This document shows positions 8,111 to 17,332 of a DNA stretch of 64,000 nucleotides, in pieces. The position numbers were made by a program, and so were the translations under genes. Origin of the DNA: an uncultured Mucilaginibacter sp. (GTDB lineage Bacteria; Bacteroidota; Bacteroidia; Sphingobacteriales; Sphingobacteriaceae); contig CAITEP010000010.1 of assembly GCA_903891475.1 (NCBI GenBank), forward strand, positions 124,001-188,000, written 5' to 3'. A model generated the notes under the pieces. That model saw only the letters and a list, made by a program, of their open reading frames with translations, was not told the origin of the DNA and made no database searches. Positions within the stretch are counted from its first letter, which is position 1; every line of letters starts with the position of its first letter.

Positions 8111-9739
8111 TTATTGCTCCAATACTAAGCGAAAGCCAACGGTTGGGTATCGGTAATTGGGTAAGCGGCTATCTCTGCGTGATGTTTTGCACACATTAGC
8201 TAGGTTATTACAACTGCCTCCGCGCACCACCCTTTTGGTCTCCGGTGTTAAACATACCGGGTTATCTACCGGACTATTGGCATAATAGTTTACATTGTAC
8301 CAATCTTGACACCATTCCCAGGCATTGCCACTCATATCATAAATGCCCAGTTCATTGGGTTGTTTTAGTCCTTTGGGCTCGGGTTCCAAACTCCATTTGT
8401 TAATAAACCAGCCCACCTGGCCTAAATCATTCGATCCACTATAAATATAACCTTTACTTTGGTTGCCACCACGTGCTGCAAACTCCCATTCGGCCTCGGT
8501 AGGTAAGCGGTATTTTTTGCCAGTTTGCTGGTTTAATTTATTGATAAAGGTTTGTACCTCTTCCCAACTTACATTAGTGACAGGGGCATTATAGTTTTCG
8601 GTAAACATTACAGCATCTTTACCCATTATTACCATCCATTCTTCCTGACTAACCTCGTATTTGCCAATATAAAAACTCTTTAATTGTACCTTATGTACTG
8701 GGCTCGCAACTTCGGCCGCATCGGTGCTACCCATATTAAAGCTTCCCCCTTTTACCAAAACCATATTAATAAAATTATCTTTATGGCTTTTAATTACGCT
8801 ATCAATATGGTTATCAACTTCTATTAGTCGTTTTGTATCACGTATCTTTTTAAAAATCTTTGGGTCTACCTTTGCCAACTCCATTGCTTTAGTATAGGAG
8901 GCAAGAGCTTCTTGGTATTGCCTATTATTTCTCTCCCGGTCGCCGCTTTGAACAAATTCTAGAATTTGCGCCGCAGTTTGTTTTTCTATTTCCTCTACCT
9001 CTTTCCTTTTTGCAATTATTGCTTTTTGTATTTCCAAATCAGATGTTGTGACTGCTGAATTTGGTGTAGTAATAATGATATTGTATTCTTTATCATCAAT
9101 AAGCAAATCAGGATTAAAATAGGCGATCGATTCAATAAAGGCAGTCCATTTTTTTTCTCCTACTTTCTCTATCCTTATGGTGGCTTCCCGTTGGCGTATT
9201 GGATAGCCCGCACCCGTAGCTTTAAATTTGCCACCAAACGTTTCATCGTATTTTATCCTGATGTAAATATGGTCGGATTTCTTTACATCGGATGTTGTGA
9301 TGTTTGAAAACGTAATGTTGAAATCGGAGGCTTTTTGGTATTTTAAACTAAGCTCCTCCAAATATTTTTCGGCTGGGAGTTCCTCATTGCTTCCCAAAAC
9401 ATATTTCGGGTCAATGTCTGATTCTATTATTACACTCCTATTTAAAAACACCCTGCTGTTTTGGTTGCTAGTGTAGCTATTCCTGATATAACCGGCCAAT
9501 TCATCGGGTGTGTTATCATTAAAAGCTATGCTATTTAAAATCGATTCCAATTTTTTAATACAAGCTTCCGCTTGGTATTTTATTTCTGTAATGTCCATAA
9601 CGGTAAGGGAATGGAGCGAGTCGGCAGTTGCTTTTTCGGCACTGCTGGTTACTTTAAGAGGCTTGATTTTACCAGCGAAGGTGTATCCGCTAATAAAAAT
9701 TAAAAAAAGGCTGAAGCTAATGATGGTGGTTTTTTTCAT
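8111..9739 (-). CDS. Secreted SUMF1/formylglycine-generating-enzyme-domain protein
   Basis: A 542-residue protein with a signal peptide (MKKTTIISFSLFLIFISGYTFAG). Residues about 30-250 form an unrecognised, mostly beta N-terminal region, and 245-300 a helical stretch that may hold one TPR-like repeat (YQEALASYTKAMELAKVDP). From about 320 the SUMF1 fold begins: MVLVKGGSFNMGS, then RLPTEAEWEFAARGG, the SGNAWEWCQDWY core and RVVRGGSCNN near the end. The active-site CxxxxC pair of true formylglycine-generating enzymes is not intact: a cysteine lies eight residues after RGGS, but the one expected at plus three is Asn. A structural or adaptor role is therefore more likely than sulfatase activation. 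It is first of a three-gene run with DUF5687 and its ATPase. Confidence 0.82.
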   Translation of the reverse strand: MKKTTIISFSLFLIFISGYTFAGKIKPLKVTSSAEKATADSLHSLTVMDITEIKYQAEACIKKLESILNSIAFNDNTPDELAGYIRNSYTSNQNSRVFLNRSVIIESDIDPKYVLGSNEELPAEKYLEELSLKYQKASDFNITFSNITTSDVKKSDHIYIRIKYDETFGGKFKATGAGYPIRQREATIRIEKVGEKKWTAFIESIAYFNPDLLIDDKEYNIIITTPNSAVTTSDLEIQKAIIAKRKEVEEIEKQTAAQILEFVQSGDRERNNRQYQEALASYTKAMELAKVDPKIFKKIRDTKRLIEVDNHIDSVIKSHKDNFINMVLVKGGSFNMGSTDAAEVASPVHKVQLKSFYIGKYEVSQEEWMVIMGKDAVMFTENYNAPVTNVSWEEVQTFINKLNQQTGKKYRLPTEAEWEFAARGGNQSKGYIYSGSNDLGQVGWFINKWSLEPEPKGLKQPNELGIYDMSGNAWEWCQDWYNVNYYANSPVDNPVCLTPETKRVVRGGSCNNLANVCKTSRRDSRLPNYRYPTVGFRLVLEQ

Positions 9740-9762
9740 GGTAGTATCAATTGTAATGGTGG

Positions 9763-11043
9763 TTAATATTTATATCGATCACCCCAAAGTTTTTTCAGCT
9801 TCTCTTTTGATTCCGCTTCTTTCTGATTGTTACCGGGGTTATATAATTTTGTGCCTTTAATGGCTTCGGGTAAAAAGTCGAGGTCGGTAAAGTTACCTTC
9901 ATAGCTATGCGCGTATTTGTACTCTTTGCCATAGCCCATGTTTTTCATCAATTTGGTTGGGGCATTGCGCAGGTGTAGGGGCACGGGTAAATCGACGGTT
10001 TGGCGAACCAGCTCCATAGCCGCGCCAATTGCCGTAGTAGCCGAATTGCTTTTCGCCGATGTTGCCAAGTAAATAGCCGTTTGCGACAGTATCAGTTGCG
10101 ATTCGGGCATGCCTATTGCACTTACCGCGTTGAAACAACTTTGTGCCAACAGCAAAGCGTTGGGGTTGGCATTGCCAATATCTTCGGCGGCCAAAATCAA
10201 CATTCTGCGAGCAATGAATAGGGGGTCCTCGCCACCAATAATCATGCGGGCAAGCCAGTAAACGGCTCCGTTGGGGTCGCTGCCGCGCATAGATTTTATG
10301 AAAGCGGAGATGATATCATAATGCTGTTCGCCTGCCTTATCATACAGCGCCATGTTTTGCTGCACATGTTGCAAAACCGCCTCGTTGGTGATAATTATTT
10401 CTTCTCCATCAAAAGCGTAAATAAGTAATTCAAAAATATTGAGAAGCTTGCGCGCATCCCCGCCCGATAGGCGCAGCAAGGCTTCGGTTTCTTTGATGGT
10501 GATGTTTTTTTGCGATAGCACCTCATCGGTTGTGCGGGCAGTTTCCAGCAATCCTAATAAATCATCCTCGGCTAGTGGCTGCAAAACATATACTTGTGAG
10601 CGGGATAGCAAAGCCGATATCACCTCGAAACTTGGGTTTTCGGTAGTAGCGCCGATGAGGGTGATGATACCACGTTCCACCGCACCTAAAAGTGAATCTT
10701 GTTGCGATTTTGAAAAACGGTGTATTTCGTCAATAAACAATACCGGCAGGTTTTGCCCGGATACGCGTAAAGCCGAAGCTTTCTCTATCACCTCGCGCAC
10801 ATCCTTTACTCCCGAATTGATGGCACTGAGCGAAAAGAATGGCCTATCCAAGGTTTGCGAAATGATATAGGCCAACGTGGTTTTGCCCACACCCGGTGGT
10901 CCCCAAAATATCATGGATGGCAGGTTGCCGCCTTCAATGGCCTTGCGCAAAACTGCACCAGGGCCAACCAAATGTTTTTGGCCAGCATAATCATCCAATT
11001 GTTTTGGTCGCATCCTTTCGGCCAATGGCGGCATATTGTTCAT
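9763..11043 (-). CDS. rarA: Replication-associated recombination protein A (AAA+ ATPase)
   Basis: A 426-residue protein of the MgsA/RarA/WRNIP1 family. It begins PPLAERMRPKQLDDYAGQKH, the typical clamp-loader-like N-terminus. Walker A GPPGVGKTT is at 48-56, Walker B LFIDEIHRF near 101 and sensor 1 GATTENPSFE near 126. The C-terminal tetramerisation part includes GSDPNGAVYWLARMI and ends with GYGKEYKYAHSYEGN. RarA acts at stalled replication forks together with SSB and the replisome. The SUMF1 gene follows only 23 bases downstream on the same strand, which suggests co-transcription without an evident functional link. Confidence 0.95.
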   Translation of the reverse strand: MNNMPPLAERMRPKQLDDYAGQKHLVGPGAVLRKAIEGGNLPSMIFWGPPGVGKTTLAYIISQTLDRPFFSLSAINSGVKDVREVIEKASALRVSGQNLPVLFIDEIHRFSKSQQDSLLGAVERGIITLIGATTENPSFEVISALLSRSQVYVLQPLAEDDLLGLLETARTTDEVLSQKNITIKETEALLRLSGGDARKLLNIFELLIYAFDGEEIIITNEAVLQHVQQNMALYDKAGEQHYDIISAFIKSMRGSDPNGAVYWLARMIIGGEDPLFIARRMLILAAEDIGNANPNALLLAQSCFNAVSAIGMPESQLILSQTAIYLATSAKSNSATTAIGAAMELVRQTVDLPVPLHLRNAPTKLMKNMGYGKEYKYAHSYEGNFTDLDFLPEAIKGTKLYNPGNNQKEAESKEKLKKLWGDRYKY

Positions 11044-11174
11044 GTAGTAAATTTCAGAAATTATTTTTGATAAAGTAGCTAATTTATTTGCTTTGTATTT
11101 TAATTGTTACGGCAAAATAAGTCGCCTCTTTAATTTATCTTTAATGCATCATTAAACGCTGTTTAAACAAGGTG

Positions 11175-11804
11175 ATGCATACCCGATTTAACCATACCAA
11201 CTTCCATCAACTTTGCGATGTTTTGGCTAAAGTCGATGCTGATTTAGCTAGGGTGATTAATACTTATGGCTATCCCCCATTTTGGAGTAGACCCAATACT
11301 TTTGAAACACTGGTGCATATTATTTTGGAACAGCAAGTTTCGCTGGCTTCGGCATTATCGGCATTAAATAAACTAAAGGAAAAGACAGGCAACCTCAGCC
11401 CTGAAAATGTTTTATTATTAACCGATGATGATATGCGCGCTTGCTATTGTAGCCGACAAAAAACCAGCTATATCCGTCACCTGGCCGAAGCTATTTGCAA
11501 TAATACCATCAATTTAGCCGATCTAGAAAACCAAGACTACGAGCAGGTGCGCAAACAACTAACCGCCTTAAAAGGCATAGGCAACTGGACGGCCGATGTG
11601 TACCTCATGTTTGTACTCCAACACCCCGATATTTTCCCCATAGGCGACCTTGCTGCGGTAAATGGACTAAAACGCATTAAAAATTTGGCTCCCAATACTA
11701 CCAAAGAAGAATTGTTGGAAATAGTGAGCCATTATCAACCCTGTAGAACTTTGGCTACAATGATTATTTGGCATTATTATTTATCGGAGGGGAAAAAGAA
11801 GTGA
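11175..11804 (+). CDS. DNA-3-methyladenine glycosylase II type (AlkA-like, HhH-GPD)
   Basis: A 209-residue protein from the ATG at 11175; a GTG directly before it is a less likely start. The helix-hairpin-helix LKGIGNWTADVYL is at about 132-144, and the catalytic aspartate is D158 in FPIGDLAAVNGL. The upstream helix TFETLVHIILEQQVS at 42-56 is the usual substrate-pocket helix of this superfamily. It lacks the N-terminal beta domain of E. coli AlkA, as in the short AlkA-like forms. It removes alkylated bases from DNA by base excision. The gene is divergent from rarA, with a 131-base spacer between them. Confidence 0.9.
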   Translation: MHTRFNHTNFHQLCDVLAKVDADLARVINTYGYPPFWSRPNTFETLVHIILEQQVSLASALSALNKLKEKTGNLSPENVLLLTDDDMRACYCSRQKTSYIRHLAEAICNNTINLADLENQDYEQVRKQLTALKGIGNWTADVYLMFVLQHPDIFPIGDLAAVNGLKRIKNLAPNTTKEELLEIVSHYQPCRTLATMIIWHYYLSEGKKK

Positions 11805-11909
11805 AATTCTTCCTCCTGAGAATTAAATATTTATAAATTAGCTTTAGTATAACCTACAAATAAAATTGATGCATTTTAATATTAACCCTAACCAATAATT
11901 TTTTATATA

Positions 11910-12536
11910 ATGGCTTTTTCAAAAAATATCATAAATAGAGTTTGTTTCATAATTTCTTATCCAATCTTATACCTTCTTATTGGCTGTTCAGGACACCCAA
12001 TACAACATAACCTTTTACCCAAAAAAGATTCTATTACTAAAATAACAGCCAAGCAATATCCACATCATGATGAAGGGGATGATGGACCAACCCCTTCACT
12101 TTCGAGTATTATGAAGGATGAACTTAAAAGTTATAAGGAAACTATAAAGTTTGATACTTTTGTTGTTTTGAAATCGAAAGATACCATGGCCGTTAAACTA
12201 AGGTATTTCTGCACTTACGATAATAAAATTAAACTTCCTTCAAAATACGTTAAAATTTATAACCTTAAAACATTTCAAACGCATAGTTTTATTACAACTT
12301 TAAAATTGAAGGTTAATAAAAATGTGGTGTTTAACGGGCTTATCAAAAAAAATGATTTTGATAGTCTATTACATATCGAATTAAAAAAATATGCTGTGCT
12401 AATGTCTCCTAATATCAGTTTTGAGAATGATATGTTAAACCTTCAATATAGCATTTCTATTCCTCTAACGGATGTTGGTAATGGCTTTACTGTGACCATT
12501 GATAAAAATGGAAATAAAAAAATAGTAAAGGATTAA
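11910..12536 (+). CDS. Putative lipoprotein of unknown function
   Basis: A 208-residue protein with an N-terminal hydrophobic segment and lipobox LIGCSG, so the mature lipid-anchored cysteine would be near residue 25. The body shows no motif I recognise: it is basic, alternates hydrophobic and polar residues as in beta sheet, and has an acidic-histidine patch YPHHDEGDDGP near 49-60. It stands alone between the glycosylase gene and the dipeptidase gene and is AT-rich. An envelope location is inferred from the lipobox only. Confidence 0.65.
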   Translation: MAFSKNIINRVCFIISYPILYLLIGCSGHPIQHNLLPKKDSITKITAKQYPHHDEGDDGPTPSLSSIMKDELKSYKETIKFDTFVVLKSKDTMAVKLRYFCTYDNKIKLPSKYVKIYNLKTFQTHSFITTLKLKVNKNVVFNGLIKKNDFDSLLHIELKKYAVLMSPNISFENDMLNLQYSISIPLTDVGNGFTVTIDKNGNKKIVKD

Positions 12537-12733
12537 CATTATGAGAATGAATAAATGCCATTTAAGACCTCTCTATATTCTCTTCAACGAATAAATTAAC
12601 GCATCCGTCTATAAAACATTCCCATCTGCCGATTTTTTATTTTTAATCTTGAAACTGTCCCTATCTTTAATTCCTATTAATTAGGTCACCTTTTTTAGGT
12701 GTGCGTATTCATAAAATTATATATTAGACAGCT

Positions 12734-13882
12734 ATGGTAAACAGAGATTCAAATTGGAACCGACGGAAATTTATAAACACATTGGCCATTGCCGGTGCAG
12801 GTACCGCTTTATTTCGGAATCGGGCTTTTGCGGTTTCTTTCGATGATTTGGACCCTCGTGTGGCTGCAATTGTCGCCAACACCATTGGGGTCGATTCGCA
12901 TAACCATATTGATGTTCCGCTGGTTGCATCCGAAGTGCCCGGCCCCAATATCGACCTATCCGGCGAGATGAAACGCTCCGGTTTCTCAGCCATCAGCATG
13001 ACTTTCGCGCTTGATTATCAAAAACTGCAAAACCCTGGGGAGGCTTATGACCGATTTTTAAATGGTTTGGCAGCTATGGACGCGCAACTAAAAAACAACA
13101 ACATAAAACGCGCCTTAAACATGGGCGACTTACAAGCAGCGCATCAGGCAAAACAACCCATCGTGATTCAATCGGTGGAAGGAGGGCATTTTTTAGAGGG
13201 AAAAATTGAACGGGTTGAAATTGCCTACAACCGGGGCCTACGTCACCTCGGTTTGCTGCATGATAGTGATGCTTCTGTTCCCTTGGGCGATGTTTATACC
13301 AATCCGCCACAATGGGGCGGCTTAACCGGCTTTGGTACCTCGGTTATTAAAGAATGTAACCGACTGGGTATTTTGATTGATTTGGCACATGCCAATTTGG
13401 AAACTTTAACCGCCGCGCTTAAAACAAGCACAAAACCAACCATTGTTTCGCATACCGGTTTAGATACCCGCTTAGGGCAGGATGCCAATATGGCTAAAAT
13501 GATGCGCCCAAGGCTAATCAGCAAAGAACAAGCAAAACTGGTTGCCGATGCCGGTGGTGTTATTGGCGTATGGACGCACCTTGCCGGCAGTCCGCTGGAA
13601 TATGCGCAAAACATACGCGCATTGGTGGATGTAATTGGGGTCGACCATGTGTGCATCGGTACCGATACCAAACTTACCCCATCCTATCGCCCCGGTGGTG
13701 GCCAACATCCCGAAAGAATTGGCGAGCGCAGTAACCTAGCCTGGAGCGAGCAAAAATTTGGTTTTTATTTTGTGGTGGTGGATGCTTTATTAAAAACAGG
13801 TTTTAGCGAAGCAGAAATTACCAAGATTGGTGGCGGTAATTATTGCAGGGTGTTTGAAGCGGCTACTTCGGTGAATAAGTAG
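12734..13882 (+). CDS. Membrane dipeptidase, peptidase family M19, with Tat signal
   Basis: A 382-residue protein. The N-terminus has a twin-arginine signal (NRRKFINTLAIAGAGTALF, residues 9-27), so it should be exported folded. Metal ligands are in the expected order: D54-x-H56-x-H58 (DSHNH), a bridging glutamate in QSVEGGHF near 145, histidines in LIDLAHAN and IVSHTG, and the aspartate in VCIGTD near 305. M19 enzymes cleave dipeptides, including some D-amino acid dipeptides, with two zinc ions. An insert containing YRPGGGQHPER lies near 320. The gene stands alone. Confidence 0.9.
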   Translation: MVNRDSNWNRRKFINTLAIAGAGTALFRNRAFAVSFDDLDPRVAAIVANTIGVDSHNHIDVPLVASEVPGPNIDLSGEMKRSGFSAISMTFALDYQKLQNPGEAYDRFLNGLAAMDAQLKNNNIKRALNMGDLQAAHQAKQPIVIQSVEGGHFLEGKIERVEIAYNRGLRHLGLLHDSDASVPLGDVYTNPPQWGGLTGFGTSVIKECNRLGILIDLAHANLETLTAALKTSTKPTIVSHTGLDTRLGQDANMAKMMRPRLISKEQAKLVADAGGVIGVWTHLAGSPLEYAQNIRALVDVIGVDHVCIGTDTKLTPSYRPGGGQHPERIGERSNLAWSEQKFGFYFVVVDALLKTGFSEAEITKIGGGNYCRVFEAATSVNK

Positions 13883-13995
13883 TGGGCCATTTCTTTCAAT
13901 ATTCCTGATAAAGATCTTTCTATTACAACGTTTAAAAACCTGTAATAGGAATTCACTATTTTTCCTACCTTCGTTTTGCTAATATTTTTATCAAA

Positions 13996-15357
13996 ATGGG
14001 TCTTTATTTATTGCTTGCCGCTATTGTTATCCTAGCCATTTCGGTGGTTTTGTTTTTGAAAAAACCTAATGGCGATTTCCCAGCCGAGGAATTCGCGCTA
14101 TTAAAAAAACAGCATAGCGCGCTTACTATATCTTTAGCAAAAGCGGAGGAAGCTGTTTCCAGATTAAGCATAGAACGGGATAAGGCCGATAAGCTTTTGC
14201 AGGACGAACGCATAAGGTACGATCATCAGATTTCGGAGCTAAATAAAGAATTACTCACCGAAAAAAACAGGATGGCCAAAGCCGAAGAGCAGTTTATAGC
14301 GCAACGCGGTCGCTTGGCCGATCAGGAAAAATCAATCCAGGAGATTCAGCAAAAGTTCCAATTGGAGTTTCAAAATGTAGCCAGTAAATTGTTTGATGAA
14401 AAATCCCAAAAATTTACCGAGGTTAATCGTACCAACTTGGATATATTATTAAATCCCCTAAAAGAAAACATAAAGGCCTTTGAAGAAAAGGTAGAAAAGG
14501 TGTACAACATGGAAGCCGCCGAGCGCAATACCTTAAAAGGGGTTATTACGCAGTTGATGGATTTGAACAAAATGATTAGCAACGAGGCGCAAAACTTAAC
14601 CAAAGCCTTAAAAGGCGATAACAAAAAACAAGGCAACTGGGGCGAAGTCATTTTAGAAAAAGTACTGGAACGCTCAGGCTTGGTGCGCGACCAGGAATAC
14701 CGTATGCAAACCAGTTTGGTTGGTCCCGATGGTAATCGCTTACAACCCGATGCCATTATTGATTTGCCCGATGAAAAACACTTGATTATTGATGCCAAAG
14801 TTTCTTTGATTGCGTACGAGCGTTTGGTAAATGCCGAAAATGAGGAAGAACGTAAAATTTTCTCTAAACAGCATATCGATTCCATTCGTGGGCATGTGCT
14901 AAACCTATCCTCCAAAAACTACCAGGATTTGTACCAAATTAACTCGCCCGATTTTGTATTGCTTTTTATCCCAATTGAATCCTCCTTCAGCTTCGCTGTG
15001 CAAATTGATGCAGAACTGTTTAGCGATGCCTGGGATAAGCGCGTGGTGATTGTGAGTCCGTCGACCCTTTTAGCCACCTTGCGTACCATAGCCAGTATTT
15101 GGAAGCAAGAACGCCAAAACCGCAACGTGCTGGAAATTGCCCGCCTAAGCGGCACCATGTACGATAAGTTTGTGGGCTTTGTTGGCGATATGGAAGGCAT
15201 CGGCAAAAACATAAAACTTAGCCAAAACGCTTACGACAGTGCCCTTAGCAAACTAACCGAAGGCAATGGCAACCTCACCAAAACCGCCGAAAAAATTAAA
15301 AGCCTTGGCGCAAAAGCCAGTAAGCAAATTGATCAGAAATATATTGGGGAGGAGTAA
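13996..15357 (+). CDS. rmuC: DNA recombination protein RmuC
   Basis: A 453-residue protein. It starts with one membrane segment (LYLLLAAIVILAISVVLFL, residues 3-21), continues as a coiled coil to about 170, and then has the RmuC nuclease-like domain. The latter shows NKKQGNWGEVILEKVLERSG near 210 and a PD-(D/E)xK-type core PDAIIDLPDEKHLIIDAKVS near 251-270. RmuC limits DNA inversions and has a restriction-like nuclease fold. The gene directly downstream, three bases away, encodes an Mrr-type nuclease, so the two may be transcribed together. Confidence 0.94.
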   Translation: MGLYLLLAAIVILAISVVLFLKKPNGDFPAEEFALLKKQHSALTISLAKAEEAVSRLSIERDKADKLLQDERIRYDHQISELNKELLTEKNRMAKAEEQFIAQRGRLADQEKSIQEIQQKFQLEFQNVASKLFDEKSQKFTEVNRTNLDILLNPLKENIKAFEEKVEKVYNMEAAERNTLKGVITQLMDLNKMISNEAQNLTKALKGDNKKQGNWGEVILEKVLERSGLVRDQEYRMQTSLVGPDGNRLQPDAIIDLPDEKHLIIDAKVSLIAYERLVNAENEEERKIFSKQHIDSIRGHVLNLSSKNYQDLYQINSPDFVLLFIPIESSFSFAVQIDAELFSDAWDKRVVIVSPSTLLATLRTIASIWKQERQNRNVLEIARLSGTMYDKFVGFVGDMEGIGKNIKLSQNAYDSALSKLTEGNGNLTKTAEKIKSLGAKASKQIDQKYIGEE

Positions 15358-15360
15358 AAA

Positions 15361-16224
15361 ATGGCAAAAAGAACTCAAGCAGAATTTATTAAATGGCTAG
15401 GTCCAATTTTAGATGCCCTTAGAGATTTAGGTGGTTCGGGAAAACCAAGAGAAGTTTCAAACTGGATTGCTAATAAATTAAAACTTTCGGATGATGTTTT
15501 AGATTCAACACTAAACTCAGGAGAATCACGATTTCATAATCAAGTGGCATGGGCTAGACAATATTTAATTTGGGAAAACTATTTAGACAAGAATATAAGA
15601 GGTGTATGGGTTTTGACTCCAGAAGGTGAAAGAAAAAAGTTAAGCATTGAGGAATCAAAGGCTATAGTAAAGAAATGGGTTGATTTATATGCAAAAGCAA
15701 GAAAACAAGAATCTCAAGCTGAAAATATTGAGTCATCAGAAGAGCTAGTATACGCAAAAGAAATAAATGAGCAACCTAGCTTACTGAATATTCTTCAAAG
15801 CTTATCTCCTAAGGGATTCGAAAATATATGTAAGCTGCTTTTAAGAGAATCCGGATTTGAAAATGTTGAAGTAACGGGCCGTTCCCATGATGAGGGCATT
15901 GATGGCTTTGGTACCTTAGAAGTAAATCCTTTCGTTAGTTTTAGGGTGATTTTTCAATGTAAAAGATATAAAGGTGGTGTTTCAAGATCCCAAGTTGGTG
16001 ACTTTAGAAATGCAATGCTTGGGAGAGCTGAAAAGGGTATAATATTAACAACTGGCTATTTTACAAACGAAGCAATAAAAGAGGCAAACAGAGATGGAGC
16101 TCCAAAAATTGAGTTAGTTGATGGTGAAAAACTAATTAAAATGTTCGAAAAAGTTGAATTAGGTTTGAAAGCAAAAACAGTTTATGAAGTCGATTTAACA
16201 TTCTTTGAACCCTTTTTTATCTAA
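15361..16224 (+). CDS. mrr: Mrr-type restriction endonuclease
   Basis: A 287-residue protein. Residues 1-100 match the Mrr N-terminal winged-helix domain, with PREVSNWIANKL near 29 and a VWVLTPEGE wing near 84. The C-terminal Mrr catalytic domain, about 142-270, has SPKGFENICKLLLRESGF, then D of GIDGFG and the Q-x-K of VIFQCKRYK: the Mrr form of the PD-(D/E)xK site. Mrr cuts modified DNA. It begins three bases after rmuC but is clearly more AT-rich, which suggests acquisition. Its TAA overlaps the TAG of the convergent thiL gene in four shared positions, so there is no room for a terminator between them. Confidence 0.9.
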   Translation: MAKRTQAEFIKWLGPILDALRDLGGSGKPREVSNWIANKLKLSDDVLDSTLNSGESRFHNQVAWARQYLIWENYLDKNIRGVWVLTPEGERKKLSIEESKAIVKKWVDLYAKARKQESQAENIESSEELVYAKEINEQPSLLNILQSLSPKGFENICKLLLRESGFENVEVTGRSHDEGIDGFGTLEVNPFVSFRVIFQCKRYKGGVSRSQVGDFRNAMLGRAEKGIILTTGYFTNEAIKEANRDGAPKIELVDGEKLIKMFEKVELGLKAKTVYEVDLTFFEPFFI

Positions 16225-17261
16225 CCACCAAACGCATTCCATCCCTGTGCCTTCAATGCATGCACATTCCCGGCCTTGGTTACCAGGTTACATCCTGCTG
16301 CTGGTTCGGTAATATAGCCGATAATGGTAATGTCGAGTTTAAATTTTATTTTGTCGTAGTCGGCTTGTTTTACGGTAAAAAGCAATTCATAATCCTCGCC
16401 ACCGCTTAAGGCGCAAATGGTAGGGTCAAGGTTAAATTCTCGGGCGGTTTCAAACGTCATCGGATCCAGCGGAATTTTATCCTCATATAAATTACAACCC
16501 TTGTTGCTTTGTTTGCATATATGTAATAGCTCCGATGCCAACCCGTCGGATATATCAATCATGGCGGTTGGTTTTACACCTATCTCTTTCAATAATTCAA
16601 CAATATCGCGCCTTGCCTCCGGTTTTAGCTGGCGTTCCACTATATAATCCTTGCCTTCCAAATCGGGTTGTATGTTTGGGTTTTCCAGATACACCAATTT
16701 TTCACGCTCCAGTAATTGCAAGCCGGTATAAGCTCCCCCCAAATCGCCCGATACACAAATCAAATCGCCCTCTTCGGCACCGTTTCGGTAAACAATATCT
16801 TGCTCATTGGCCTCACCCAAAACCGTTACGCTAATCACCAAGCCTTGTTTTGATGAGGTGGTATCTCCACCCACCAAATCCACATTATATTTTTCGCAGG
16901 CTAGGTATATCCCCTGATACAATTCCTCTATCGCCTCCAACGGAAACTTGCTCGACATGCCTATGCTCACCGTTACCTGGGTTGGGGTTCCGTTCATGGC
17001 ATAAATATCGCTTAGGTTTACTTGTATGGCTTTATAACCTAAATGTTTCAATGGAGTATAGGCCAGATCGAAATGAATTCCCTCTAACAACATATCGGTT
17101 GATACCAATACCTTTTTTCCGGTAAAATCAAGCACGGCGGCATCATCGCCCACACCCTTTAAGCTGCCTTTTTGTTTCAGCGTGTTTTCTTTGGTTAGGT
17201 AATCAATCAAGCCAAATTCGCCTAGTTTTTCTATTTCTGTTTTTTCTTTGTTATCAAACAT
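16221..17261 (-). CDS. thiL: Thiamine-monophosphate kinase
   Basis: A 346-residue protein started at ATG 17259-17261 (MFDNKEKTEIEKLGEFGLI), the usual beginning in Bacteroidota. A GTG six codons earlier is possible. Motifs: KGVGDDAAVL near 36, STDMLLEGIHFDL near 54, VNLSDIYAMNG near 82, LVGGDTTSS near 130 and MIDISDGLASEL near 230, all of the AIR-synthase/ThiL fold. It phosphorylates thiamine monophosphate to thiamine diphosphate with ATP in the last step of the pathway. No other thi gene is nearby. Its stop overlaps that of the Mrr gene on the other strand. Confidence 0.94.
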   Translation of the reverse strand: MFDNKEKTEIEKLGEFGLIDYLTKENTLKQKGSLKGVGDDAAVLDFTGKKVLVSTDMLLEGIHFDLAYTPLKHLGYKAIQVNLSDIYAMNGTPTQVTVSIGMSSKFPLEAIEELYQGIYLACEKYNVDLVGGDTTSSKQGLVISVTVLGEANEQDIVYRNGAEEGDLICVSGDLGGAYTGLQLLEREKLVYLENPNIQPDLEGKDYIVERQLKPEARRDIVELLKEIGVKPTAMIDISDGLASELLHICKQSNKGCNLYEDKIPLDPMTFETAREFNLDPTICALSGGEDYELLFTVKQADYDKIKFKLDITIIGYITEPAAGCNLVTKAGNVHALKAQGWNAFGG

Positions 17262-17332
17262 CTTTTTTATATAATCCACAAATGGCGCTACTTATAAACA
17301 ATAATCAGCCATTTTGTTAATAACCCTTCTTC

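Noticed and set aside
8111..9739. GldK of the type IX secretion system
   Set aside because: The SUMF1 domain fits, but no gldL, gldM or gldN gene is adjacent and the N-terminal part is not lipoprotein-like.
10439..10870. Plus-strand frame of 143 residues
   Set aside because: It is antisense to rarA; product is Ser/Arg-rich without a recognisable fold.
14370..14915. Minus-strand frame of 181 residues
   Set aside because: Antisense to rmuC with no independent start signal or family resemblance.
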